Assembly: GCF_016863635.1 (NCBI RefSeq) | Contig: NZ_BOPG01000023.1 | Span: 186,001 to 250,000 of the forward strand | Reading direction: 5' to 3' | DNA: 64,000 nt | Source: Virgisporangium aurantiacum | GTDB taxonomy: Bacteria; Actinomycetota; Actinomycetes; Mycobacteriales; Micromonosporaceae | In this document: piece by piece, positions 26,298-34,384 of the stretch | How the letters are laid out: the number at the start of each line of letters is the position of its first letter | Numbering within the stretch: position 1 is the stretch's first letter | The notes under the pieces: generated by a model | What the model was told of the DNA's origin: nothing | What the model saw: the letters and a program-made list of their open reading frames with translations, nothing else | Database searches by the model: none | Position numbers and translations under genes: made by a program

Positions 26298-27017
26298 TCA
26301 ACGGAGCGGGTCGCCCAATCTGATCGTGCCCGGCGTGACAACCTCGGCGTAGACGCCGAACAGGGTGTTGTCGCGGGCCGCCTTGAGCAGGTGCAACGTC
26401 TTGAGGTCGGCGTCGCCGCGATCGGGGTGGCGGGTGGTGGCCGCACACCGCGGAACCGGCCCGCGGACGCGCACCACGACGTCACCGATCCCCACATCCT
26501 TCCAGGCATCTTCGGCGTGCGGCGCGGCACCGTCGAACTCGATCGACATGCGGAAGCGGCGGCCGTCCATTGTGGACATTCCCGACCGGCGGGCGAGCTC
26601 TTCCGTCGAGGCGACGCCGAGCACTGTGAGCGGGTACTCGTCGCAGCCGCCGTTCGGCTCGTCGGCGAACGCCAACCGCAGCGGCCGTTCGGCGAGCCGG
26701 CTGAACATCTCGCTCCACGGGCCGATCACCTCCCGGGCGCTCACCTTTCGAGACCCGATAAAGGACGCCGTGAGCGGCGCGCCGAGCTCGATCGGCCCCT
26801 CTTCGTCGCCGACCCTCAGGCGTCGCCCCTCGACGTCGTAGTCGGCGCGCAGGCCGTAGAAGGCGCCGGTACGCGTGCACGAGAACAGGCGATCACTGTC
26901 GTCGACGAGGAACAGCTGCCGGTCACCCCGAATGCCGGTGGCGGTGACCGTGATCTCCTCGGGGTGGTGGGCGCCGAGACCCTTGAGCGGGATGACCGTG
27001 AGCCTGGTGACCTTCAT
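26298..27017 (-). CDS. MOSC-domain protein
   Basis: A protein of 239 aa from the ATG at 27017. The N-terminal MOSC_N beta-barrel domain (VTRLTVIPLKGLGAHHPEEI, GDRQLFLVDDSDRLFSCTR) is followed by the MOSC domain (PNGGCDEYPLTVLGVASTEE, RFRMSIEFDGA). The usual Cys in GPVPRCAATTRHPD near the C-terminus suits molybdenum-cofactor sulfur chemistry or Moco-enzyme relatives such as YcbX/mARC. The start overlaps the stop of the upstream hypothetical gene (ATGA). Confidence 0.85.
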   Translation of the reverse strand: MKVTRLTVIPLKGLGAHHPEEITVTATGIRGDRQLFLVDDSDRLFSCTRTGAFYGLRADYDVEGRRLRVGDEEGPIELGAPLTASFIGSRKVSAREVIGPWSEMFSRLAERPLRLAFADEPNGGCDEYPLTVLGVASTEELARRSGMSTMDGRRFRMSIEFDGAAPHAEDAWKDVGIGDVVVRVRGPVPRCAATTRHPDRGDADLKTLHLLKAARDNTLFGVYAEVVTPGTIRLGDPLR

Positions 27018-27460
27018 CGTTCTCCGAACCTGACACCGTTGAACGTGTGGGTGCAACACTCACACGATCGTGACATGGACTCCGGGCCGAGCTCCGGGTC
27101 GACTTTCCGCAGCCGATTCCCGTCGTCGACGAACAGCCCGCTGTAGTAGGTGCTCTCCCCCACCCGTACGTAGGCCTGTCGTTCGTGCGGTTGCCGGGCG
27201 ACCAACCAGAAGACGGGCTCGGTGCGGTCGAGCCGCTTCGCGGCGTCGCCGAACACCTCGTCCCAGTCCTCGCCGACCTTCGACAGCAGGAACCGGAACA
27301 GCGGCGTGTAGTCCAGGCCGCGCCGCTGTCGTTTCATCGGCCCACGCGTGGCGTCGGAGACCCGCTCCGCCTCGGTGTTCCGCCGATGCCGGAAGTCGCC
27401 ACCATGGCGGTGACGGACGTTCCGGGCCCGGGTGTTGACCCGCCGGTACAACGGTTCCAC
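27014..27460 (-). CDS. Hypothetical protein
   Basis: A protein of 148 aa if started at the GTG at 27460, which is preferred because a TAAAGT -10 box lies 7 bases upstream (leaderless). An ATG at 27484 is in frame but would collide with the divergent start. The basic N-terminus is followed by GLDYTPLFRFLLSKVGEDWD, a PVFWLVA segment and a C-terminus with SCECCTHTFNGVRF. The clustered cysteines suggest metal binding. No family is recognised. It is translationally coupled to the MOSC gene. Confidence 0.65.
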   Translation of the reverse strand: MEPLYRRVNTRARNVRHRHGGDFRHRRNTEAERVSDATRGPMKRQRRGLDYTPLFRFLLSKVGEDWDEVFGDAAKRLDRTEPVFWLVARQPHERQAYVRVGESTYYSGLFVDDGNRLRKVDPELGPESMSRSCECCTHTFNGVRFGER

Positions 27461-27467
27461 GCTGGTT

Positions 27468-27477
27468 ACTTTACGAT
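27468..27477. promoter_or_regulatory. Back-to-back -10 boxes of a divergent leaderless promoter pair
   Basis: On the plus strand TACGAT (27472-27477) lies 5 bases before the DUF1697 ATG at 27483. On the minus strand TAAAGT (complement of 27468-27473) lies 7 bases before the GTG at 27460. The two boxes overlap by two bases, so RNA polymerase cannot use both at once. No good -35 boxes are seen. Confidence 0.55.
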
Positions 27478-27482
27478 CAGGC

Positions 27483-28028
27483 ATGCCCGAGTGGGTCCTC
27501 CTACCCCGCGCGATCAACCTCGGCGCCCGCAACAAGGTCGCCATGCCACAGCTGCGCCAGGCTTTGACGGTGGCCGGCTTCGACGACGTCCGCACCTACG
27601 TGCAGAGCGGCAACGTGGTCGCGCGGTCCCGCCACCGCAGCGCCTCCCGGGCCGCGCAGGCGGTGGAAGCGGTGATCCACGCCGAGTTCGGTGTGACCAC
27701 ATCGGTGGTCGTCCGCACGCCGCAACAGATCCGCGACGTGCTCGCCTGGAACCCGTTCCCGTCGGAGGCGGCCGCGCGCCCGACGGGCGTCCAGGTCATC
27801 CACCTCGACGCCCCGCCGGATCCGGCTGGAGTGGCGCCCCTCCTGGAATCGGATTGGTCGCCCGATGCGCTGGCCGTGCGCGGCCTGGAGGTGTGCGTCT
27901 GTTATGCGGCGGCCAGCCGGGCGAGCCGGTTGCAGCACGCGCCGTTACTCAAGCGCCTCGGCGTGGGAGGGACGGCGCGGAACTGGCGCACGCTGATCGC
28001 GATCGAAGCCCTGCTCTCTCCGGGCTGA
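27483..28028 (+). CDS. DUF1697 protein
   Basis: A protein of 181 aa. MPEWVLLPRAINLGARNKV, the RTYVQSGNVVARS segment and the VVVRTPQQIRDVLAWNPF segment are the hallmarks of DUF1697, a widespread soluble family of unknown function. The ATG at 27483 is chosen because upstream in-frame codons fall into the divergent promoter. There is no Shine-Dalgarno, so it is probably leaderless. Confidence 0.88.
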   Translation: MPEWVLLPRAINLGARNKVAMPQLRQALTVAGFDDVRTYVQSGNVVARSRHRSASRAAQAVEAVIHAEFGVTTSVVVRTPQQIRDVLAWNPFPSEAAARPTGVQVIHLDAPPDPAGVAPLLESDWSPDALAVRGLEVCVCYAAASRASRLQHAPLLKRLGVGGTARNWRTLIAIEALLSPG

Positions 28029-28039
28029 CCATCCGGCTA

Positions 28040-28077
28040 CCGCATCAATGCGGTGGATGGCCCGTGTCATAACACGG
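28040..28077. terminator. Two small hairpins after the DUF1697 gene
   Basis: CCGCA-TCAA-TGCGG (28040-28053) and CCGTGT-CATA-ACACGG (28062-28077) are two perfect 4-base-loop hairpins directly downstream of DUF1697. The second is followed by GAAAATC. Either could help end transcription or protect the mRNA end. Confidence 0.5.
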
Positions 28078-28120
28078 AAAATCAACCACGTTGTTGCGGT
28101 ACGGACGGGTGGCCGCCTTT

Positions 28121-28160
28121 CGGGAGACAACGTTCGGTTTCAGCCGACCGTTGTCTCCCG
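28121..28160. terminator. Long hairpin between convergent genes
   Basis: CGGGAGACAACG (28121-28132) pairs with CGTTGTCTCCCG (28149-28160). After one mismatch, TCGG (28134-28137) pairs with CCGA (28144-28147) around a 6-base loop. It lies between the ends of DUF1697 (+) and the sialidase-like gene (-) and is probably a bidirectional terminator. Confidence 0.75.
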
Positions 28161-28203
28161 GATCCGGGCTCGGGCCGCCGCCCGACCATGGGGCCATGTC
28201 TTT

Positions 28204-29394
28204 CTAGCGGTAGTCGCGGTGGTTGGTGTAGATGCCCACGATCGCGGCGATGTGGGGGTCCGAGGTGATCGTGAAGTAGCGGCCGGGTCGTAGTTCGACG
28301 CTCGACGGGTTGGCCTGGTCGGTGGTGGCCGGGCCGTGGATCACCGCGTCGTAGATGAGGATGTCCCGGCGGGCCTCGATGTTTCGTTCGGGGCGTTCGA
28401 GGATCCGGCCGGCGGTCGGGCGGCCGGGGCCGAACTGGCCGGACAGGTCGCCGTAGGTCAGCAGGACGTCGCCGTTGTGCAGCACCAGTTGGTGGTGCGA
28501 CGACGCGGGCAGCCCGGTCGAGACCGGCGTCGTCCACGTGCGACCGAAGTCGTACGACCAGGATGCGTACGCGATGTTGATCGACGTCCGGAGGATCGCC
28601 AGGAGCGAGCCGTTCCTCAGCAGGCTCAGGTTGGGTTCCTGGAAGTCGAGGTCGGTCGTGTGGCCGATCATCGACTCCGTCTCCTTCGGCCAGGTGCGTC
28701 CGCCGTCGCGCGAGCGCACGACCGTCGCCGGTTGCCTTCCGCCTTCGGGGAGACGGCCGTAGAGCGGCACGAGGAGTTCGCCGTTGGGAAGTTCGACGAT
28801 CGGACCGTGGGTCGCGGCGTGCCCGGCGTAGTAGGCGCCGACGACCACGGTCGACGGGCCCTCCATCGCCGTGCCCACCTCGACCGGGTCGCTCCACGAG
28901 GCACCGCCGTTGGTGGACCGGGCGACGAACGTTCCGACGAGCGTCACCGGCCCCGGCGGGTAGCCGGTCCAGTCGGTGCGGAAGAAGCTCAACAGGATCG
29001 CGCCGCCGCGCGTCTGCATCAGCTTGGGATCGCGGTCGTCGATCGCGGTGTCGATCGCCAGCCGCGGCGTGCTCCAGGTGTGTCCCTGGTCGCGGCTCTC
29101 GACGACCATGATGCGGCCGTCCTGGTTGATGTGGGCGACGGACTCGCGGTAGGCCGCGAGCAACCGTCCATTGTGGAGCTTGATGATGTCGCCGAAGAAC
29201 GCGCGCTTACCGGGCTCGGCGGTGGCGACGACGACCGGGTCGGTCGGCGTTCCCGCGCCGGGCGCGGCGGGAACAGCGGCGGGAACAGCGGCGGGAACAG
29301 CGGCGGGAACAGCGGCGTGGACGGCAACGGGGGCAGCGGTGAGCGCGGTGGCCGTGACGACCGCGGCCAGCAGGGCATGCCGAAGCATTCGCAC
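28204..29394 (-). CDS. Secreted sialidase-like BNR/Asp-box beta-propeller protein
   Basis: A protein of 396 aa from the GTG at 29394, chosen because GGAG lies 7 bases upstream. An ATG at 29421 in frame lacks a ribosome site. A signal peptide (MLRHALLAAVVTATALTAAP) leads into a repeated AAVP stretch. The rest is a sialidase-type beta-propeller with Asp boxes SRDQGHTWS, STNGGASWS, SRDGGRTWP and SYDFGRTWT. Candidate active-site features are the arginine in AAYRES, the acid in DDRDPKLM and a late YGDLSG. It probably acts outside the cell on glycans or plant/host material. Whether it is a true exo-alpha-sialidase is open. Confidence 0.83.
   Translation of the reverse strand: MRMLRHALLAAVVTATALTAAPVAVHAAVPAAVPAAVPAAVPAAPGAGTPTDPVVVATAEPGKRAFFGDIIKLHNGRLLAAYRESVAHINQDGRIMVVESRDQGHTWSTPRLAIDTAIDDRDPKLMQTRGGAILLSFFRTDWTGYPPGPVTLVGTFVARSTNGGASWSDPVEVGTAMEGPSTVVVGAYYAGHAATHGPIVELPNGELLVPLYGRLPEGGRQPATVVRSRDGGRTWPKETESMIGHTTDLDFQEPNLSLLRNGSLLAILRTSINIAYASWSYDFGRTWTTPVSTGLPASSHHQLVLHNGDVLLTYGDLSGQFGPGRPTAGRILERPERNIEARRDILIYDAVIHGPATTDQANPSSVELRPGRYFTITSDPHIAAIVGIYTNHRDYR
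29269..29316 (-). repeat. Four perfect 12-bp repeats encoding AAVP units
   Basis: GGGAACAGCGGC occurs four times head-to-tail (plus-strand reading). It encodes the AAVP repeats just after the signal peptide. Copy number may vary by slippage. Confidence 0.92.
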
Positions 29395-29482
29395 AGGATC
29401 ACTCCATCGAGGGATAGCCATTCGATGATCAGGTCCGATGCGGGCCGAAGCTATCTGGAACGTTATTCCATGTCAATCGGCG

Positions 29483-30190
29483 TCAGACGGCGCAGCTTCC
29501 GTCGTCGCAGCCGTCGGCCGCCGGGACGGTCGTGAGCGGGTGGCTGTCGGCCCATGCCCGCTCCAGAAGCTGGAGCAGCACCTCCGGTGGCTGCGCGCCG
29601 GACGCGCCGTACGTGCGGTCGACCACGAAGAACGGGACCCCGTTGCCGCCCAGCGCCCGCGCCGTCGCGATGTCCTCCCGCACCGCGGGCAGGAAACGCT
29701 TGTCGGTCAACGCCGTGCGCACCTCGTCCTCGTCGAGCCCGACCTCGACGCCCAGCGGCACCAGCGCCTCGATGTCGAAGACCGAGCGGCGCTCCTCGAA
29801 GTGGGCGTGCAGCAGCCGCTCCTTCATCGCCCCGCCCAGCCCGTGCCCGGCGGCGAGGTGGATGAGCTGGTGGGCGAGCAGCGCGTTGCCGCTGACCCCG
29901 TTGGCGAGGTCGTAGTCGAGACCCTCGGCTGCGGCCAACTGCTCGACGCGGGCCATCTGCGCGCGCATCTGCTCCTCGCCGATGCCGTACTTGGCGGCCA
30001 CCGCGGGCAGCGTCAGCTCGGTGTGACCCTCGGGGATGCGGGGATCGAGCTGGAACGACCGCCAGACGACCTCGACCGCGTCCCGGTGCGGGAACCGGCT
30101 CAGCGCCGTCTCCAGCCGCCGCTTCCCGATGTAGCACCACGGGCACACGATGTCGGACCACACCTCGATCTGCACGAAGCCTGGCAACAC
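29483..30190 (-). CDS. DsbA-family thioredoxin-fold oxidoreductase (FrnE-like)
   Basis: A protein of 235 aa. An EVWSDIVCPWCYIGKRRLE start gives a CPWC redox motif, and GVPFFVVDRTYGASGAQPPE contains the cis-proline, all typical of the FrnE/2-hydroxychromene-isomerase branch of the DsbA family. There is no signal peptide, so it is cytoplasmic. The C-terminus ends CDDGSC, a second cysteine pair seen in this branch. The GTG at 30190 is used; a GTG at 30175 is equally possible. Confidence 0.9.
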   Translation of the reverse strand: MLPGFVQIEVWSDIVCPWCYIGKRRLETALSRFPHRDAVEVVWRSFQLDPRIPEGHTELTLPAVAAKYGIGEEQMRAQMARVEQLAAAEGLDYDLANGVSGNALLAHQLIHLAAGHGLGGAMKERLLHAHFEERRSVFDIEALVPLGVEVGLDEDEVRTALTDKRFLPAVREDIATARALGGNGVPFFVVDRTYGASGAQPPEVLLQLLERAWADSHPLTTVPAADGCDDGSCAV

Positions 30191-30211
30191 CGGACCGCCA
30201 ACGGCTATTCC

Positions 30212-30235
30212 CTACGCGGAGACCTACGCGGAGAC
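30212..30235 (-). repeat. 12-bp tandem duplication spanning a stop codon
   Basis: CTACGCGGAGAC occurs twice in a row (plus-strand reading). On the minus strand each copy ends in TAG, so the DUF1877 gene has its last codons and stop repeated in its 3' flank. Confidence 0.85.
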
Positions 30236-30709
30236 CTTCACGACGACCGCCTGGTCGTGCGCGGCGGCGGCGACGAACAACGCGGCCAGCCGCTCCGCGC
30301 CGCCGACCACGTCGGCGGCTTCGAGGTCGAAGCCCAGCGACTCCGCCTCGGCCGCGAGCGGGGCATGGTGCCGGACGGCCCACTGCTGGAACGGCGCCGC
30401 GAGGAGGAACGCCGCCACCTGACGGACATCGGCGACGCCGATCGTGCCGACGGTCCACTCCTCGTCCCAATCGTGCGGGCGGCCCGAGACGACACCGGCG
30501 GCCGGTTCGTGTCCCGTGCCGACCGCGCCGAAGGCGAGCAGCGTGCCGATCAGGTCGCCGGTGTTCAGGACGCCCACCAGGAGACCGCGGTCGCGCTCGG
30601 CCGGGAAGCCGGGGTCGAACCAGTACGGGACCAGGTCGCTGAGCTCCTTCGGCCGCCGGCCGTCGATGGCCGCGCCGGGCACCCGCTTCCAGAAATGAGC
30701 GACGCCCAT
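30224..30709 (-). CDS. DUF1877 (YfbM-like) protein
   Basis: A protein of 161 aa. MGVAHFWKRVPGAAIDGRR and the YWFDPGFPAERDRGLLVG segment, a central DWDEEWTVGTIGVADVRQVA and the ending AVVVKVSA match the layout of DUF1877 proteins, small soluble proteins of unknown function. AAGGG is 4 bases before the ATG. The stop lies in a 12-bp tandem duplication. Confidence 0.75.
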   Translation of the reverse strand: MGVAHFWKRVPGAAIDGRRPKELSDLVPYWFDPGFPAERDRGLLVGVLNTGDLIGTLLAFGAVGTGHEPAAGVVSGRPHDWDEEWTVGTIGVADVRQVAAFLLAAPFQQWAVRHHAPLAAEAESLGFDLEAADVVGGAERLAALFVAAAAHDQAVVVKVSA

Positions 30710-30892
30710 CAGCCCTTGCCCCCGTTCCGCACCCCGTTCCGGTCCGGGGCGACGATAGAGGCGTTGCCGGGCACCCGGTCAGCGCCGAACGGCCGGCAGC
30801 CACGGCCGTTACGCGGGAACCGGGTCACCCCCGGGTACCGAACCCGGCACCCGGGCGCAACCCGACCCGCCGACACCACTCAGCGCGACCAG

Positions 30893-32428
30893 CTAACCCC
30901 TGTCTGCGAGCAGCGCCGCCATGGCGGCACGGAGCCGGTCGTCGGGTTCGATCCGTGCGGCTTCGCGGACCGCGGCGGCGACCTCCGCAGGAACGGTGGG
31001 CCACGCCGCGAGGGCCTGGAGTGCCATGTTCCGGTTGCGGATCGTCTCGTTCGACAGGGCCGCGCGGATGAGCGGCCAGCCCGTGCCCGGGTGGTCGGCG
31101 AGTCGGCTCACCACCACGTCGAGGATGCCGGCCGGGCCGGCGCAGAACGTGAGGGTCAGGCCGGGACCGGTGGCAAGGTCGTCGAGCGGCAGCAGCTCCG
31201 TCGCGAGCTCCACGACCTCGTCGAAGTCGCCGGGATCGTCGACGAGCGGCCACCACAGATCCATGTCGAAGGGCGCGGCGGGCAGATGGTGCTTCAACCG
31301 ATCGCGGATGGGCACCCCGACGGTGGTGGCCGGCCAGATCGCCCGGCGGAACACCTCCAGGTCGTCGCTACCGACGGCGTCGGCCAGCGTCGCCCGCCAG
31401 TCCGCGCGGTCGGTCAGCCCGGTACAGCGTGCCGACAGCGCAGCGCGCACCGCTCCGTCCCACGGCAGATCCGTGAGGGACCTGTTGAGCGTCCCCACGA
31501 TCGCCATGCGGCGCAGCACCGGCGGTCGCCGACCGACCTGGACCAGGTACCGCTCGACCGCGACCGGCCCGTCCTCGTAGTCGGTCATGTCCCGGGCCGG
31601 TCCGCCGTTGCAGAGGGCGAGCAGGATTCCGCCGGCGCCGTCGATCACATCGTCGCTGACCGGGTCGGCGGCCAGCGCACCGGCCAGATCCCCGGTGGTG
31701 GCGGCGAGGTGGGCGAGGTACTCGTTCATGATTCCGTTGCGGTAGCCCTCGCGCAGCAGCCATCCCTTGATCTCCGGGTCGCCGGTGCCGGCCAACCGTT
31801 CGACGGCGTGGATGCGGCCCCATCCGTCCACCCGCCGGGCCAGGTCGAAAACCGCACGGTCGCGGTCGGGTTGCGACCGCAGCAGGGCCACCGTGGCGTA
31901 CAGGGTCAGATCCTCCAACGCGCCGAGCAGCAACAGCAGGGACCGGTCGCGGGTGTCGCCGGCCACCCCGAGGAGGACGATGCCGACCGCTACCGCCGCC
32001 CGGCGACCGCCGTTCTCGGCCAGCCACCGCCCGACCTCGCGGAAGCGTCCCCCGTCGAGGTCGCGTTCCGTGCACTCGCGCACCAGAACGTCGGCGACAC
32101 TGAGCGGAGAGACCGCGGCCGCGGCGTCGTGCAGCGCCTCCAGCGCCGCGGCGTCGTGCAGCGCCGCGGCGTCGGGTGGACCGCTTGTCAGCGCCTCGAT
32201 CCGCGCCACCAGATCGAGGATCGCGTCGGCTTCGTCGTCGCCGGCCGCGCCATGGTGTGTGCGTATCCCCTCGAAGACCACCTCCGACAGGAACGGCTGC
32301 TCGGCCGGTGGTTTCGCGTCGGGCAACGGGGCGCCGCCGTCGGGCCAGGGGCCGGGACCGTGCAGCGCGGACAACGCGAGGGCGTGTGCGAGATAGGTGT
32401 GGCGCTCCGGCCACTCCCGGGCGCTCAT
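30893..32428 (-). CDS. HEAT-like repeat protein
   Basis: A soluble all-helical protein of 511 aa with degenerate HEAT/ARM-type repeats. Examples are AVALLRSQPDRDRAVFDLAR, WPLIRAALSNETIRNRNMAL and AVREAARIEPDDRLRAAMAA. A short internal repeat (ALHDAAALEALHDAAAAV) lies near residue 90. The start has no ribosome site and sits behind a GGGCGG-AAT-CCGCCC hairpin, so it is uncertain. Probably a scaffold or binding protein; no partner is evident. A likely fragment of a related protein lies just upstream. Confidence 0.75.
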   Translation of the reverse strand: MSAREWPERHTYLAHALALSALHGPGPWPDGGAPLPDAKPPAEQPFLSEVVFEGIRTHHGAAGDDEADAILDLVARIEALTSGPPDAAALHDAAALEALHDAAAAVSPLSVADVLVRECTERDLDGGRFREVGRWLAENGGRRAAVAVGIVLLGVAGDTRDRSLLLLLGALEDLTLYATVALLRSQPDRDRAVFDLARRVDGWGRIHAVERLAGTGDPEIKGWLLREGYRNGIMNEYLAHLAATTGDLAGALAADPVSDDVIDGAGGILLALCNGGPARDMTDYEDGPVAVERYLVQVGRRPPVLRRMAIVGTLNRSLTDLPWDGAVRAALSARCTGLTDRADWRATLADAVGSDDLEVFRRAIWPATTVGVPIRDRLKHHLPAAPFDMDLWWPLVDDPGDFDEVVELATELLPLDDLATGPGLTLTFCAGPAGILDVVVSRLADHPGTGWPLIRAALSNETIRNRNMALQALAAWPTVPAEVAAAVREAARIEPDDRLRAAMAALLADRG

Positions 32429-32475
32429 CGAGCGGGGCGGAATCCGCCCTTCCAGTTCGACGTCATCCGATCATG

Positions 32476-32712
32476 CTACCAATCCTGTCGACCCTGAGCG
32501 GCAGGGCGGCGGCGGCGCAACGGTTCCACGGCGGCGACGAGCACCGGAACCGCCGCGACCGCGTCACCGGTGATGCGCCACCAGGCGTGCGCCGCTTCGA
32601 CCCGGCTCCAGCCACCGGGCGGCGGGATCGACCCATATGGGAACGCTGAGCGACGCCTGGGTGACAGATCTGCTCCTCCGGGCACGTCGATCGGTATAAG
32701 TTCGATTGACAT
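32476..32712 (-). pseudogene. Short HEAT-repeat-like fragment
   Basis: An open frame of 78 codons on the same strand as the HEAT protein. It reads MSIELIPIDVPGGADLSP and then RVEAAHAWWRITGDAVAAVP followed by VLVAAVEPLRRRRPA. The latter is a recognisable single HEAT repeat of the kind found in longer actinobacterial proteins, after which the frame ends in Arg-rich noise. It is either a degraded remnant or a very small protein. Confidence 0.4.
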
Positions 32713-32750
32713 CGCTGGGCCCCGGCGATGGGCCACGATCTGGGGGGAAT

Positions 32751-34265
32751 ATGCGAAAACTCGTCATTCCGGTCGCAGTTGCGGTGGTCATTGCCGTGTC
32801 CGCGACGCCCGCACAGGCCGTCGACGACATCAACTCCAAGCGTCTGCGTGACGCGGTGACCGTCAACGGGATTCTTTCCCACGAACGGGTTCTCCAGCGC
32901 GTCGCCAACCAGAACAACGGCACCCGCGCCTCCGGTCTGCCCGGATACGCCGCTTCGGCGGCGTATGTGAAGCAGGTGCTCAAGCAGTCCGGGTACAAGG
33001 TCAAGGAGCAGACCTTCGAGTTCCCGTTCTACCAGGAACTCGCGCCCGCGCAGCTGTCGCAGGTCTCGCCGACCCCGACCACGTACAACACCGTCACCTA
33101 CGACTTCTCCGGCAGTGGCGACGTCACCGGAACGGTCGTGCCGACCAACGACATCCTGGTGCCGCCGACGCCCACACCCAGCTCCACCTCGGGCTGCGAG
33201 GCCAGCGACTTCGCGCCGGCACCGGCCGGGCCGTCGATCGCGCTGATCCAGCGCGGCACCTGCTTCTTCGAGTTGAAGGCGGCCAACGCGCAGGCCGCCG
33301 GCTACGACGCGGTCATCTTCATGAACGAGGGCCAGCCGGGCCGGGACGCACTGTTCCACGGGTCCATGAACCGGCCGTTCACCATCCCCGGCGTCGGGCT
33401 GAGCTTCGCCGACGGGGCGGCCCTGTACCAGCAGACCCAGGCCGGGACCGTAACGGCGCACGTCGTCACGAGCACCGAGAGCAGCAACCGGCCAACCACC
33501 AACGTCATCGCCGACTCGCCGGGCGGCGACCCGAACAAGGTCGTCGTGGTGGGCGCACACCTCGACTCGGTCGTCCCCGGTCCGGGCATCAACGACAACG
33601 GGTCCGGCACGGCCACGATCCTGGAGATCGCGAAGCAGATCTCCGCGCTGAAGATCAAGCCGCGGCAGAAGCTCCGTTTCGCGTTCTGGGGTGCCGAGGA
33701 AGCCGGCCTGCTGGGTTCCGAGCACTACGTCGACACGCTGCCCGCCACGGAACTGGCCAAGATCTACGCCAACCTCAACTTCGACATGGTCGGTTCGCCG
33801 AACTACGTCCGGTTCGTCTACGACGGAGACGGCTCCGCCACCGGCACCGCCGGTCCGGCCGGCTCGGCGCAGATCGAGGAGATCTTCGGCAAGTACTTCG
33901 CCGGCCAGGGCCTGGCCACCGACCCGACCGCGTTCGACGGCCGGTCGGACTACGGTCCGTTCATCGCCGTCGGCATCCCGGCCGGTGGTCTGTTCAGCGG
34001 CGCCGAGGGCGTCAAGACGCCGGCGCAGGCGGCGGTCTACGGCGGTACCGCGGGGGTGGCCTACGACCCGTGCTACCACCAGGCCTGCGACGACATCAAC
34101 AACCTCAACGTCAAGGCACTCGCCGAACTCGGTGACGGCGCCGCGCACGCCGTCCTGACGCTGGCGTTGACGAAGTCCGGGTTCTTCCCGGACGGCAGCC
34201 GCGCCGCCGCGCGGTCCGCTCAGAACTACGACTTCGACCACCGCGGATCGCAAGCGGTCCGGTAA
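32751..34265 (+). CDS. Secreted M28-family aminopeptidase with PA domain
   Basis: A protein of 504 aa from the ATG at 32751, preceded by GGGGGGAAT. The signal peptide is MRKLVIPVAVAVVIAVSATP followed by AQA. A protease-associated (PA) insert spans roughly residues 120-260 (IALIQRGTCFFELKAANAQA). The M28 di-zinc centre is complete: VVGAHLDSV, GINDNGSGT, FWGAEEAGLLGSEHY, NFDMVGS and the final histidine in CYHQACDDI. It resembles Streptomyces-type leucine aminopeptidases, which free N-terminal residues from extracellular peptides. It is monocistronic, with a strong terminator at 34287. Confidence 0.92.
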   Translation: MRKLVIPVAVAVVIAVSATPAQAVDDINSKRLRDAVTVNGILSHERVLQRVANQNNGTRASGLPGYAASAAYVKQVLKQSGYKVKEQTFEFPFYQELAPAQLSQVSPTPTTYNTVTYDFSGSGDVTGTVVPTNDILVPPTPTPSSTSGCEASDFAPAPAGPSIALIQRGTCFFELKAANAQAAGYDAVIFMNEGQPGRDALFHGSMNRPFTIPGVGLSFADGAALYQQTQAGTVTAHVVTSTESSNRPTTNVIADSPGGDPNKVVVVGAHLDSVVPGPGINDNGSGTATILEIAKQISALKIKPRQKLRFAFWGAEEAGLLGSEHYVDTLPATELAKIYANLNFDMVGSPNYVRFVYDGDGSATGTAGPAGSAQIEEIFGKYFAGQGLATDPTAFDGRSDYGPFIAVGIPAGGLFSGAEGVKTPAQAAVYGGTAGVAYDPCYHQACDDINNLNVKALAELGDGAAHAVLTLALTKSGFFPDGSRAAARSAQNYDFDHRGSQAVR

Positions 34266-34286
34266 CCGCAACCACACCTGCACATC

Positions 34287-34314
34287 CCGGGGCGGCGCTA
34301 CGGCGCCGCCCCGG
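34287..34314. terminator. Perfect 12-bp hairpin after the M28 peptidase gene
   Basis: CCGGGGCGGCGC, loop TACG, GCGCCGCCCCGG, 22 bases after the stop. A very stable stem without a U run, as usual in GC-rich actinobacteria. Confidence 0.85.
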
Positions 34315-34384
34315 TCGTGTTGAAAGTCACCCTTCTCAGTAGGAAAGGTGGACAAGGTGGGGATTCGCTCTTCAGACTCGTCGG

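Noticed and set aside
29438..32497. 1019-codon plus-strand frame
   Set aside because: Covers three real minus-strand genes (DsbA-like, DUF1877, HEAT). Its translation is low-complexity Arg/Gly/Val.
32463..34355. 630-codon minus-strand frame
   Set aside because: Antisense to the M28 peptidase with signal peptide and complete zinc site.
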